Assembly (NCBI GenBank): GCA_016219545.1
Contig: JACRMH010000063.1
Location: 31,320-95,319 of the forward strand
Source of the DNA: Chloroflexota bacterium
GTDB lineage: Bacteria > Chloroflexota > Anaerolineae > Anaerolineales > Villigracilaceae
Direction of reading: 5' to 3'
Length of the DNA stretch: 64,000 bases
Shown here piece by piece: positions 26,146 to 33,182 of this stretch. Every line of letters begins with the position of its first letter. Positions within the stretch are counted from its first letter, which is position 1. The notes beneath the pieces are model-generated. The model had not been told where the DNA came from. It saw only the letters and a program-made list of their open reading frames with translations, and searched no databases. The translations under genes were made by a program, and so were the position numbers.

Positions 26146-26775
26146 TCACGGGGTAACAGTTATTTCAACGTCAGCGTGAGTTTCAGGGCTGTGATTTATC
26201 AGGTTCTTTTTTGACCATGCTGAAAACTCTTCCAACAACAATCCGTCAGGCTGTAACCAGTCACTTGATGCCAAGAAAATCCATGTATATTCTTTGATAT
26301 AGCCAGCCTCGTATACTTTGAGTAAGTCATCCAAATATGGGTTTTTCAAACTTGTGTCTGGACCTCGTAATTCTTTCCAAAGTATGGCTAAAGTACTTCT
26401 TGCAGACACTTCCTCTTCGAATGTTCGTTCATAACCTCTTTGAACAATCTCATCTGTGGAAACATTGGCTTGTATCCACTCTGTGCGAGAAATTGCGTAG
26501 CCCATCCAAGCTGATATTATGGGCGTTTCTTCATTTTTCAATGCTGGGTCAAGTACTATCCCAGCTTGATAACCTGTTTTTATCGAGTCCGATGTAGGTG
26601 ACGGCTCTGGAAGAGATGCCGTAGGGGTTTTGGTTGGCGCGCTTGTTGTTCTAGGGGTAGTAAGAACTAAAGGCTCAACAGTCGGCGTGCTCGTTTGGTT
26701 TGAAGGCTGGGTGTTAGTTGTACTACATGCTGCAACTATGAAAACGGTGAGTATGACAATTCCTAATTTTCTCAT
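26146..26775 (-). CDS. Cassette gene: lipoprotein of unknown function
   Basis: 209 residues. MRKLGIVILTVFIVAAC is a lipoprotein signal with Cys at residue 17, followed by about 55 Ser/Thr/Pro-rich residues, then a soluble domain with SAWMGYAISRTEWIQ. AAAGGAAAGGG precedes the ATG. Domain not recognised. Site E begins four bases after the gene. Confidence 0.68.
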   Translation of the reverse strand: MRKLGIVILTVFIVAACSTTNTQPSNQTSTPTVEPLVLTTPRTTSAPTKTPTASLPEPSPTSDSIKTGYQAGIVLDPALKNEETPIISAWMGYAISRTEWIQANVSTDEIVQRGYERTFEEEVSARSTLAILWKELRGPDTSLKNPYLDDLLKVYEAGYIKEYTWIFLASSDWLQPDGLLLEEFSAWSKKNLINHSPETHADVEITVTP

Positions 26776-26811
26776 TTTATTCCCTTTCCTTTAACGATAT
26801 TGGGGTTTACC

Positions 26812-26934
26812 GCCCAACGGCTTGCGTTAGCGGCTTGGTGGGAGAACCAGCCAACGAAACGGGAAAATGCTTTCGCTTGGACTCCTCAAATTTGCACGGC
26901 CCACCACCAAGTCCGCCTGCACGCATTGTTAGGC
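26812..26934 (-). repeat. attC-like site F
   Basis: Ends GCCCAAC (26812-26818) and GTTAGGC (26928-26934), 123 bases, with arms GGCTTGGTGGG and CCCACCACCAAGTCC. Its body differs from the other sites, yet the ends and arms are the most regular of the array. Confidence 0.82.
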
Positions 26935-26972
26935 GCACTGCTTATGTAGATCTGGTACTTGTTTTCAGGGCC

Positions 26973-27608
26973 TCATGATATCTGGTATTTCACTAGTTCG
27001 GTTAAGGTCCTCCACCAAGACCGCCTGCTCTCGTATTCCTGCCAATCCACTTGATTTGCATCCATCAATGCATTCATCGGAACCGACAGGGAATAAACAG
27101 TTGAAAATGCCTTCCAATACACGATGGAGGGCTTCTCCTCGGTCAAAGTGGTTGTCTTAACTTCATCTTGTTTGAACCCGTAAAGTCGACAGTGAGTTGC
27201 ACAATCTACAAATGCTTGGACAGTTGCTGCGGCTGGAGATTCAACCGATAATATCCACAGTCCAGTTTCATCCTCTGTGGAATAATCCGTGCAATATCTT
27301 TCCCAATTAGGAGCTCGTTCGACCTCCCATAGTTTTCCGCCTGCTTCTGTTAACCCGTAGAATTTTCTGCCATCCAAATCAGAAGCGTGAGAACTGAGGA
27401 TGCCATTCTCGAAAAGTCTGTCAATTAGATCTCTTAGAACCTTGGTCTCCAAACTATGAGAGTACGGCAAATTATGCCAGCTCGCATAGTTTTCTTGCAT
27501 CAGAGATTCAAACCTATCCCTGGCATCAAACAAGGCATCGAGAATGAGTAATTCATCTTCGGATAAGTTTGTTTCCTTTGTCCTCTTGAGAAAACTTCCT
27601 GCATTCAT
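26973..27608 (-). CDS. Cassette gene: hypothetical protein with winged-helix-like N-terminus
   Basis: 211 residues, soluble. Residues 15-95 look like a winged helix (DELLILDALFDARDRFESL, then DLIDRLFENGILSSHASDL and a GRKFYGLTEAGGKLWEVE wing). The C-terminal half has no known motif (SPAAATVQAFVDCATHCR). Function unknown; a regulatory role is a guess. Site F lies downstream, and site G starts 31 bases upstream of the ATG. Confidence 0.65.
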   Translation of the reverse strand: MNAGSFLKRTKETNLSEDELLILDALFDARDRFESLMQENYASWHNLPYSHSLETKVLRDLIDRLFENGILSSHASDLDGRKFYGLTEAGGKLWEVERAPNWERYCTDYSTEDETGLWILSVESPAAATVQAFVDCATHCRLYGFKQDEVKTTTLTEEKPSIVYWKAFSTVYSLSVPMNALMDANQVDWQEYESRRSWWRTLTELVKYQIS

Positions 27609-27638
27609 GGATATAGCTTTCGAGTTTCTTTTCTGTGC

Positions 27639-27771
27639 GCCTAACGGTTTGCGTTACCCGCGCTGGGGCGGGCGGCGGAACGCCGTCCGACTGGGAAAAT
27701 GCTGAGGTGTGGAAAACTGCTTGAAAAACGCGCCGAATCCCCAGTGTCCACTGCAAGCTGTGTTGGGGGGC
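27639..27771 (-). repeat. attC-like site G
   Basis: Ends GCCTAAC (27639-27645) and GTTGGGGGGC (27762-27771); the second end has three extra G. Length about 133 bases; it follows the MORN-repeat cassette. Confidence 0.75.
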
Positions 27772-27780
27772 GTTATATCC

Positions 27781-28455
27781 TCACAAGCTTTTGATCTCGG
27801 AAGGCATATTTCGATACGGCAGATTGTCCTTTTCTTGCAAGATGGGCAAAGTGGTATCGAGCAAAGCCATCTTAACATATTTTTGTTTGGAGACAACTTG
27901 ATCCTCAATAAAAAACTTGGGATAGCCACGACGAAGTTTACCTTTGCGATTCCATACACGTTCAATGCCGTGTAACTTTCCCCTTTGCCAATGACTCTCA
28001 TGCATCAAGTCGTGCTGGGATGAGGCAAACCACCATTCGTAGCCGTGCGGCACGCCATCTTGCAAGCTGTGGACTTCGGAAACAAAAACCCCTTTTCGTT
28101 CATCTTCTTGTCGCCAAATATCCAACCCGGTACCATACTTCAATTTGTACTTGCCGATCACCTTGCCGTTACGACCATACTGTTTCGCCGTACCGTGAAT
28201 CTTGCCGTTGGTGTAAGGTTCTATGGAGAGCAAGTTCCCATCATCATCCCAGGTGATCTCGCGACCCTGTTTGAGTCCATCTTTCATGGGAGTTTCTAAA
28301 ATGAGAATGCCATCCTGGTTATAGACTCTTCTCCCAACATGATTTCCCGCGACCAAGCAATCGACAACGCGATAGCCCTGAGCTAGATCTTCCTTGTTTG
28401 TGCGAACAAGTTTCTCTGTAACACCGTGCGGTATGCCTGATTTCACGGATTTCAT
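27781..28455 (-). CDS. Cassette gene: MORN-variant repeat protein
   Basis: 224 residues from the ATG at 28455, which has AAGGTAGAAG upstream; the longer frame begins inside site H. It has several MORN/YwqK-type repeats (MKDGLKQGREITWDDDGNL, YTNGKIHGTAKQYGRNGKV, LQDGVPHGYEWWF, WQRGKLHGIERVWNRKGKL). Such repeats are found in antitoxin-like immunity proteins and in membrane-associated proteins; no toxin gene is next to it, so its role is open. Site G follows. Confidence 0.75.
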   Translation of the reverse strand: MKSVKSGIPHGVTEKLVRTNKEDLAQGYRVVDCLVAGNHVGRRVYNQDGILILETPMKDGLKQGREITWDDDGNLLSIEPYTNGKIHGTAKQYGRNGKVIGKYKLKYGTGLDIWRQEDERKGVFVSEVHSLQDGVPHGYEWWFASSQHDLMHESHWQRGKLHGIERVWNRKGKLRRGYPKFFIEDQVVSKQKYVKMALLDTTLPILQEKDNLPYRNMPSEIKSL

Positions 28456-28485
28456 CGTTCTTCTACCTTGCCATAATATGCAGCC

Positions 28486-28620
28486 ACCCAACGGTCTGCG
28501 CTAGCGGACATGGGGCGGGTGTGGACTCTGCTTAGGAGCAGAAGAAATCCGAAGCCAGAAAAATGCTTGACGCGAAGCGTGCCGCAGAATCCCCAGCGTC
28601 CAGTGCACGTGATGTTAGGC
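28486..28620 (-). repeat. attC-like site H
   Basis: Ends ACCCAAC (28486-28492) and GTTAGGC (28614-28620), 135 bases; shares the GTGGACTCTGCTTAGGAGCAG body. It follows the lipoprotein cassette at 28673. Confidence 0.8.
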
Positions 28621-28672
28621 TGCGTTTTTTGCATTGAAACCTAGTGCGTAAGTCTTTCTGACCATAGCTCAA

Positions 28673-29119
28673 TTACCGTATTGGTATTCTTTCAAATCTT
28701 AGCAATTCACCATCTCCATATGATTCGCTGTCCAATCGTTGTATTAATAAATCTTGATCATCTCTTTTTACTGACCAGGTCATTAATTCAATCATTCGAG
28801 GGCTACAATCAATTGAAATTAATTCTGCTTCAATGAATTTGTAGGTGCAAGTACCACCATCGTTGCCCGTCCAAATTAATAAATTCGTTTCGTCAACAAA
28901 AGTGTATTCCCAAAAAACATCCGCAATATACTCAGAGCTTTCAAATTTGTGTTTACCTTCGTATTTCCACCTGCCGATAATAAATTCGGACAACGGCATG
29001 TCTTCTGGCATATCTAGAGACTCGTTTTGACGGATTCCGATACTGCAACTAGTAGCAATCAAGATTGAGCAGATTATTAGAGTGAATTTTACCGAATTTT
29101 CAAAAGCGGTTTTCTGCAT
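28673..29119 (-). CDS. Cassette gene: small lipoprotein
   Basis: 148 residues. The N-terminus VKFTLIICSILIATSC is a lipoprotein signal with Cys at residue 25, followed by a beta-rich domain (GRWKYEGKHKFESSEY, ADVFWEYTFVDETNLLIW) like a small lipocalin or barrel. Family not recognised. Upstream AT-rich DNA (29120-29159) leads into site I. Confidence 0.65.
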   Translation of the reverse strand: MQKTAFENSVKFTLIICSILIATSCSIGIRQNESLDMPEDMPLSEFIIGRWKYEGKHKFESSEYIADVFWEYTFVDETNLLIWTGNDGGTCTYKFIEAELISIDCSPRMIELMTWSVKRDDQDLLIQRLDSESYGDGELLRFERIPIR

Positions 29120-29159
29120 TTTCCATTTACCAAAATGATTGTTTGCAATTTTTCCAGCA

Positions 29160-29411
29160 ACTTAACGCTTTGCGCTAGCGGACTGCTGTCGCAGGCGTGG
29201 ACTCTGCTTGGGAGCAGGATAAAACTCAAAGCCAAGCGCTCTTCCTCCTCCAAATCCGACATCCTTACGTTCCATCCTTTCCCAAATTTCACTGCCGTAT
29301 TTGGGGGAGGTGTCCGAAGGACGGAGGGGGCGGAGCAGGAAAAACTCGAAGCTAGAAAAATGCTTGTAAACTGCGCAGACTCCCCAGCGTCCAGTGCATG
29401 CGGTGTTAGGC
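29160..29411 (-). repeat. attC-like site I, long, with internal insertion
   Basis: Ends ACTTAAC (29160-29166) and GTTAGGC (29405-29411), 252 bases. It carries the same insert as site B (TCTTCCTCCTCCAAATCC...ATTTGGGGGAGGTGTC). First site of the array and the end of the cassette at 29454. Confidence 0.75.
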
Positions 29412-29453
29412 AGCTTTTTGTTTGTAACTAGATTGCTTTGTTGTTTTGTCTTC

Positions 29454-30053
29454 TCACGGATATAAACGGCTTGACAATTGCTCATCAATATACACCACAA
29501 TTTTTTCAAAATCTGCGTACAACAATTTATTATCCATAACCGCAGAGAAATAGACCACATATTCTTGATATCGCGCTACCATTGTACATTCTTTAATATA
29601 AATACTCCTATTGCCACATGCTATGTATGCGGAATCGGCAGTAGTGTTCGGAAATATTGAATCGGCAATAGATAACCATACATCTTCCGCCCCTGAAAAC
29701 AGCATATGTTTATTAAAGTCAAACCCGACCTTTGCCCGCCTTATTGTAGGGAATCGATAAATCACATATCCAGCGTTTCCAGTATCCCAATATATGCTCT
29801 GACCACCATCGTCAATTGTTTCATGCTCATCAGAAAGAGGGTATATATGGTTGACAATTAAATCATCTGGAAATAAATTATGAGGAAGTTCCAACTCCGA
29901 TACTCGAAAATATCTTTCAGGGGCGCATTCCCACCATAAACACCCATGCAAGACATACTGACCAGCAAGAGCAAAGCAAGAACAAGAAAACAAAATAATA
30001 ACTAAAACTTTAGGGAGAGCAGATTTTTTAGTCACATATATTCCTAATTTCAT
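29454..30053 (-). CDS. Cassette gene: secreted or lipid-anchored hypothetical protein
   Basis: 199 residues with an N-terminal hydrophobic stretch (LVIILFSCSCFALAG) that is a signal peptide or anchor. The mature part has Cys residues (HGCLWWEC, YIACGNRS, KECTMVA) and FEKIVVYIDEQLSS. AGGG precedes the ATG. It is the right-most cassette, nearest where the integron platform should be. Function unknown. Confidence 0.65.
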   Translation of the reverse strand: MKLGIYVTKKSALPKVLVIILFSCSCFALAGQYVLHGCLWWECAPERYFRVSELELPHNLFPDDLIVNHIYPLSDEHETIDDGGQSIYWDTGNAGYVIYRFPTIRRAKVGFDFNKHMLFSGAEDVWLSIADSIFPNTTADSAYIACGNRSIYIKECTMVARYQEYVVYFSAVMDNKLLYADFEKIVVYIDEQLSSRLYP

Positions 30054-30111
30054 AAACCCTGTGCCATCATGGGCTGGCTAACTATGTATTACGTGGAAAC
30101 TTTCTGTGTAA

Positions 30112-30230
30112 TCCCCCTCTATGGGGTCTCATGCGTACATTTTCCAGATATGCCCCTGATTTGGGGTGTTTGCGTAACATTTCCATATAACCACCCCCTG
30201 CGGGGTCTTATGCGGAATAACATCTCCCGC
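30112..30230. repeat. Three tandem hairpin-bearing repeats (~40 bp period)
   Basis: Three imperfect units at about 30112-30150, 30151-30191 and 30192-30230. Each has CCCC, a 5-7 base loop, GGGGT, then a TGCGTAACATTTCC-like tail (unit 1 CATGCGTACATTTTCC, unit 2 TTGCGTAACATTTCC, unit 3 TATGCGGAATAACATC). They lie at the head of the cassette array in the otherwise empty DNA between 30054 and 30298. Confidence 0.7.
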
Positions 30231-30285
30231 ACTCATGCCAACTATACGCCCATTTGATTATTCAGAAAAGACAGGAAAAATGCGA

Positions 30286-30291
30286 TACACT
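30286..30291 (+). promoter_or_regulatory. -10 box TACACT, leaderless start at 30299
   Basis: TACACT lies seven bases before the ATG, which would place transcription start at or near the A of ATG. Confidence 0.45.
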
Positions 30292-30298
30292 AGCATAT

Positions 30299-30736
30299 AT
30301 GACCAAACCTGTCCGCTTTCTGATCGTGTCCATTGTGCTTCTGGCGATGCTGGGATTGTCGCTGAAAAACGATCCGCGTCAGGCGGTCGCGGGGAAGGTA
30401 ATCTCTGTTCTTAAGACAGAATCAACTGTCGGTTCGGCTTCGAGCGATCCATCCTCACCAAAGAACCTCATCTTGTTGGAATTCTTTTCAGGTCTCTGAA
30501 AGGAATGTGCAGAAATGCAGCCCATCGTGAATGGGATCAAGAACGAATACAAAGCCTGCCTGCATTTGGAAAGAGTCAATTTTCATTCACAGACAAAGTG
30601 GCATGACTTGCTCTCTCCCATCGGCACGCCGGAATTTGCCCTGCTTGATTCATCTGAAAATGTACTTTATCGCTGGGTGGGGTTCACGGAGAAGAGCGAA
30701 TTCGTTGAGGTGTTGAATCCGCTTTGCGGGGGGTGA
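30299..30736 (+). CDS. Thioredoxin-like protein, selenoprotein candidate (in-frame TGA)
   Basis: 145 residues if TGA at 30497-30499 is read through. The N-terminus is a signal anchor (FLIVSIVLLAMLGLSL). Then ILLEFFSGL-TGA-KECAEMQPIV matches a thioredoxin active site with the TGA in place of the first Cys (UxxC, residues 67-70), and GTPEFALLDSSENVLYRWVG is the cis-Pro strand and turn. The frame continues unbroken after TGA to 30736. A hairpin 3' of the TGA could serve as bSECIS. Alternative: a nonsense mutation in an oxidoreductase. Its role would be exported thiol-disulfide exchange. Confidence 0.6.
30516..30539 (+). promoter_or_regulatory. Candidate bSECIS hairpin after TGA
   Basis: CCCAT (30521-30525), loop CGTGA, ATGGG (30531-30535), with outer pairs from TG-A to T-CA and one bulge. 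The apical loop starts 26 bases after the TGA and has G at its second position, as expected of bacterial SECIS elements. Only five uninterrupted pairs, so support is modest. Confidence 0.4.
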
Positions 30737-30751
30737 ATTCAAAATCCCAAA

Positions 30752-30816
30752 CCACAAAGGAAAGAAGGGTCACTAAGGAAAGCACCCCCTTTGTGTACCT
30801 TTGTGACCCTTCGTGG
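30752..30816. repeat. Inverted repeat, CCACAAAGG family (copy 2)
   Basis: CCACAAAGGAAAGAAGGGTCAC is answered by GTGACCCTTCGTGG at the end, as in the element at 1704. Confidence 0.6.
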
Positions 30817-30832
30817 TAAACCTTTTCACCAG

Positions 30833-30868
30833 AAAAAAACAGGAGGCAGTTTTCTGTCTCCTGTTTTA
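30833..30868. terminator. Bidirectional terminator
   Basis: AACAGGAGGCAG, loop TTTT, CTGTCTCCTGTT, with AAAAAAA before and TTATC after. On the minus strand it ends with a seven-T tract and so serves the methyltransferase gene at 30884; on the plus strand it can close the thioredoxin-like gene. Confidence 0.8.
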
Positions 30869-30883
30869 TCTTTAAGATTTATT

Positions 30884-31768
30884 TTATGCCTTGGCCGCTG
30901 CGGCTGCTTCTGCTTCCTGCGCTCTCAGTTTTTCTGTCGCGCGGAAATATTTCAAATAACGGATCGAATTCGCATCCTTGCTCAATAGCAGGTCAATGGC
31001 GCGGATGGAACTTCCCAGTTTGATCGGGTCCGTGATCGAGCAGGTCACGCCGGCTTGAATGGCAAGCGCAAGGAAAGCGCTGTTCACGGAATGACGGTCG
31101 GGCAGGCCGAACGAAACATTGCTTGCGCCGAGGCTCATGTTCACGCCGTATTCCTTGCGGATCAGTTCAATGGCTTTCAAGGTCACCATCGCGGCCGCAC
31201 TGTTATGTCCCACCGTCATCACCAGCGGGTCAATGATAATGTCTTCGGCGGGGATGCCCAGCTTCGCGGCGCGCTCAATGATATGACCCGCCACCTTGAG
31301 ACGTTCCTCCGCTGTGGCAGGGATGCCTTGCTCGCCGATGGTCAACCCGATGACAGCTGCGCCTCTATCTTTAACGATGGGCAGGACATTCGTCAATTGC
31401 CTTTCCTCCCCGTTGACAGAGTTCACCAACGGCTTGCCGGTTGCGGCATTGAGTCCGGCCGCCAATATCTTCGGGTCGTTCGAGTCGATGCACAGCGGAA
31501 CATCCACGCCGGATTTGACCGCCGCAACAACGATCGGCATCATGGTCACTTCTTCAAGCTGGGGATGACCGACGTTCACATCCAACACATCCGCGCCCCA
31601 GGCAACCTGTCTCTGCGCGAGTTGAATGACATATTCCATGTTGCCGTCCACAAGAGCCTGTCCCAACTTTTTCATGCCCGTCGGGTTGATCTTCTCACCG
31701 ATGATGACAAACGGCTTGTCAATGCCAATGATGACTTCTTTCTTTTCTGATTTGAGTATGGTATGCAT
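30884..31768 (-). CDS. Methyltetrahydrofolate:corrinoid methyltransferase, MtgA/AcsE-like
   Basis: 294 residues from ATG 31768 (GAGGTG just upstream). It is a pterin-binding TIM barrel: VIIGEKINPTG, VLDVNVGHP, LCIDSNDP, NSVNGE, IIIDPLVMTVGHN and MSLGASNVSFGLPDR. This is the MeTr fold that moves methyl groups between corrinoid protein and tetrahydrofolate. It is the last gene of the MttB cluster, so the likely direction is from methyl-corrinoid to tetrahydrofolate. An Ala/Glu tail (AQEAEAAAAAKA) ends the protein. Confidence 0.9.
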   Translation of the reverse strand: MHTILKSEKKEVIIGIDKPFVIIGEKINPTGMKKLGQALVDGNMEYVIQLAQRQVAWGADVLDVNVGHPQLEEVTMMPIVVAAVKSGVDVPLCIDSNDPKILAAGLNAATGKPLVNSVNGEERQLTNVLPIVKDRGAAVIGLTIGEQGIPATAEERLKVAGHIIERAAKLGIPAEDIIIDPLVMTVGHNSAAAMVTLKAIELIRKEYGVNMSLGASNVSFGLPDRHSVNSAFLALAIQAGVTCSITDPIKLGSSIRAIDLLLSKDANSIRYLKYFRATEKLRAQEAEAAAAAKA

Positions 31769-31794
31769 TTTCACCTCTGAATAAAATTCTTAAA

Positions 31795-31828
31795 ACCTGA
31801 CAGGTCTTCCGAGACCTGTCAGGTTTGA
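31795..31828. terminator. Perfect 15-bp hairpin between M20 and MeTr genes
   Basis: AAACCTGACAGGTCT, loop TCCG, AGACCTGTCAGGTTT. It is symmetric and has no T-tract, so it may be an attenuator or RNA-end protector between two genes of the cluster. Confidence 0.6.
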
Positions 31829-31830
31829 CA

Positions 31831-32988
31831 TTACTCTTTCAACAACCTCATCGCCGTTTCGACCAAAATCGCCGTGCCGATGGGCAATGCGCGTTCATCC
31901 AGATCGAACCGCGGATGATGCAATAAAAACTCCTCGTGACCTTTCTTTTGCACTCCCAGGTTGAACATCGCACCGGGTGCAAGGTTTAAAAAGGAACCAA
32001 AGTCTTCCGCGCCGAGAGTCGGGTCGCCAGCGCTGACATTCTCCGAGCCCAGCATTTCCTTGCCGACCACTTCGATCAACTCCGAAACTTTTTCTTCATT
32101 GATCATCGGCGGCGCGCCGATCACATATTTAAGTTTATAGTCTCCGCCCAATGTTTTTGCAATTTCAAAAGCGCGCCTGATCTCATCATGGATTTCTTTT
32201 TGTATATGAGTTTCAGTATAACGCAAAGTCCCTGTCAACGTGATGCTTTGCGGAATTACGTTTTCCGTGAACCCGCCATTAACTGTACCAATGCTGACAG
32301 CCGCAGGCGCAAACGGATTCAATCTGCGAGAGACGATGGCATTCAAGGCCATGATGACATGCGCAAGAATGTTGTAAGGATCAATCGTCGTATGCGGATA
32401 CGCACCATGCCCGCCCTTGCCGATGATCTCTGCGTACCATGAATCCACGCCGCCTGAATTGGGCCCCGAGCAGATTGAAATTTCACCGACCTTTATTTTT
32501 GGGTCAATATGCTGCGCGAGGACAAAGTCCACGCCATTCATCGCGCCGTCCTGCACCATTCTTTGGGCGCCGCTAAAACCTTCCTCGTCCGCATCCTCTT
32601 CACAGGGTTGAAACAAGAATCGGATTCGTCCGGGCAGATTCTCTTTCGCAAAGATCGTCGCCGCGCCGAGAGCCATCGCCGTATGTGAGTCGTGTCCGCA
32701 GGCGTGCATCTTACCCGCCACCTGTGATTTGTATTCCATATCATTTAATTCTTGAAGCGGAAGCGCATCCATATCCGCGCGGATCGCGACCATCTTGCCG
32801 CCTTCACCGATATCCGCAACGACGCCGGTCTTCCCAACCCCGCGCTGGACTCTGTATCCAAGCTTTTCCAACTCTGTGGCCACAATCCCCGCCGTGCGCT
32901 GGACGTTGAATCCGGTTTCGGGGTGCATGTGAAAATCGCGCCGCCATTCTATAAGTTCTTCTGAAATTGCATGTGCCTGTTTGAGCAT
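31831..32988 (-). CDS. M20-family amidohydrolase/peptidase
   Basis: 385 residues from the ATG at 32988, which has AAGGAG five bases before; the frame to 33027 is ignored. Di-zinc features: HMHPETGF, ADMDALP, MHACGHDSHTAM, CEEDADEGF-type Glu pair (QPCEEDADEE), and QHIDP. The family hydrolyses N-acyl amino acids and conjugates. In this cluster it may free the substrate or cleave peptides; no direct evidence. Confidence 0.9.
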   Translation of the reverse strand: MLKQAHAISEELIEWRRDFHMHPETGFNVQRTAGIVATELEKLGYRVQRGVGKTGVVADIGEGGKMVAIRADMDALPLQELNDMEYKSQVAGKMHACGHDSHTAMALGAATIFAKENLPGRIRFLFQPCEEDADEEGFSGAQRMVQDGAMNGVDFVLAQHIDPKIKVGEISICSGPNSGGVDSWYAEIIGKGGHGAYPHTTIDPYNILAHVIMALNAIVSRRLNPFAPAAVSIGTVNGGFTENVIPQSITLTGTLRYTETHIQKEIHDEIRRAFEIAKTLGGDYKLKYVIGAPPMINEEKVSELIEVVGKEMLGSENVSAGDPTLGAEDFGSFLNLAPGAMFNLGVQKKGHEEFLLHHPRFDLDERALPIGTAILVETAMRLLKE

Positions 32989-33182
32989 GGTTCTCCTTAT
33001 CTCATTACTTCTAATTTTACTGACCACTGATTACTACAAGTCATCCCAAAAATTCTGTGTCGCTCTGAGGGAGCGTTCTCCGCGACCGAAGAGTCTCACA
33101 CATTTGGCATCGAGATCCTTCGCTACTCTCAGGATGGCATTTTTGAGATGAGTGCTAGTCACTGATTATTGATTACTACTCA

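Larger units (their letters stand above)
21395..30053 (-). mobile_element. Integron gene-cassette array (CALIN-like, no integrase in window)
   Basis: Nine related sequences of about 85-290 bases separate single minus-strand genes with no functional relation to one another. Each site has an RYYYAAC end and a GTTRRRY end and complementary inner arms, the layout of attC recombination sites. On the minus strand they read GCCTAACAA-type first and GCAAACCGTTAG-type last, so each attC lies at the 3' end of its gene, as in integrons. Most sites share a body with GTGGACTCTGCTTGGGAGC. Sites of one array resembling each other is typical of sedentary chromosomal integrons. An integrase would be expected to the right of 30053 on the plus strand; none is present up to 64000. 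Confidence 0.8.

Noticed and set aside
30112..30230. CRISPR-like array
   Set aside because: Only three imperfect units with no unique spacers and hairpins inside the units; no cas genes nearby.
20897..30300. Integron integrase gene
   Set aside because: No ORF in or beside the array has the tyrosine-recombinase motifs; only the attC-like part of an integron is supported.
33040..33170. Possible small gene or RNA upstream of the M20 gene
   Set aside because: Sequence is an imperfect repeat with CTGAGGGAGCG and CTACTCTCAGGATG arms; no ORF or conserved RNA fold could be supported.
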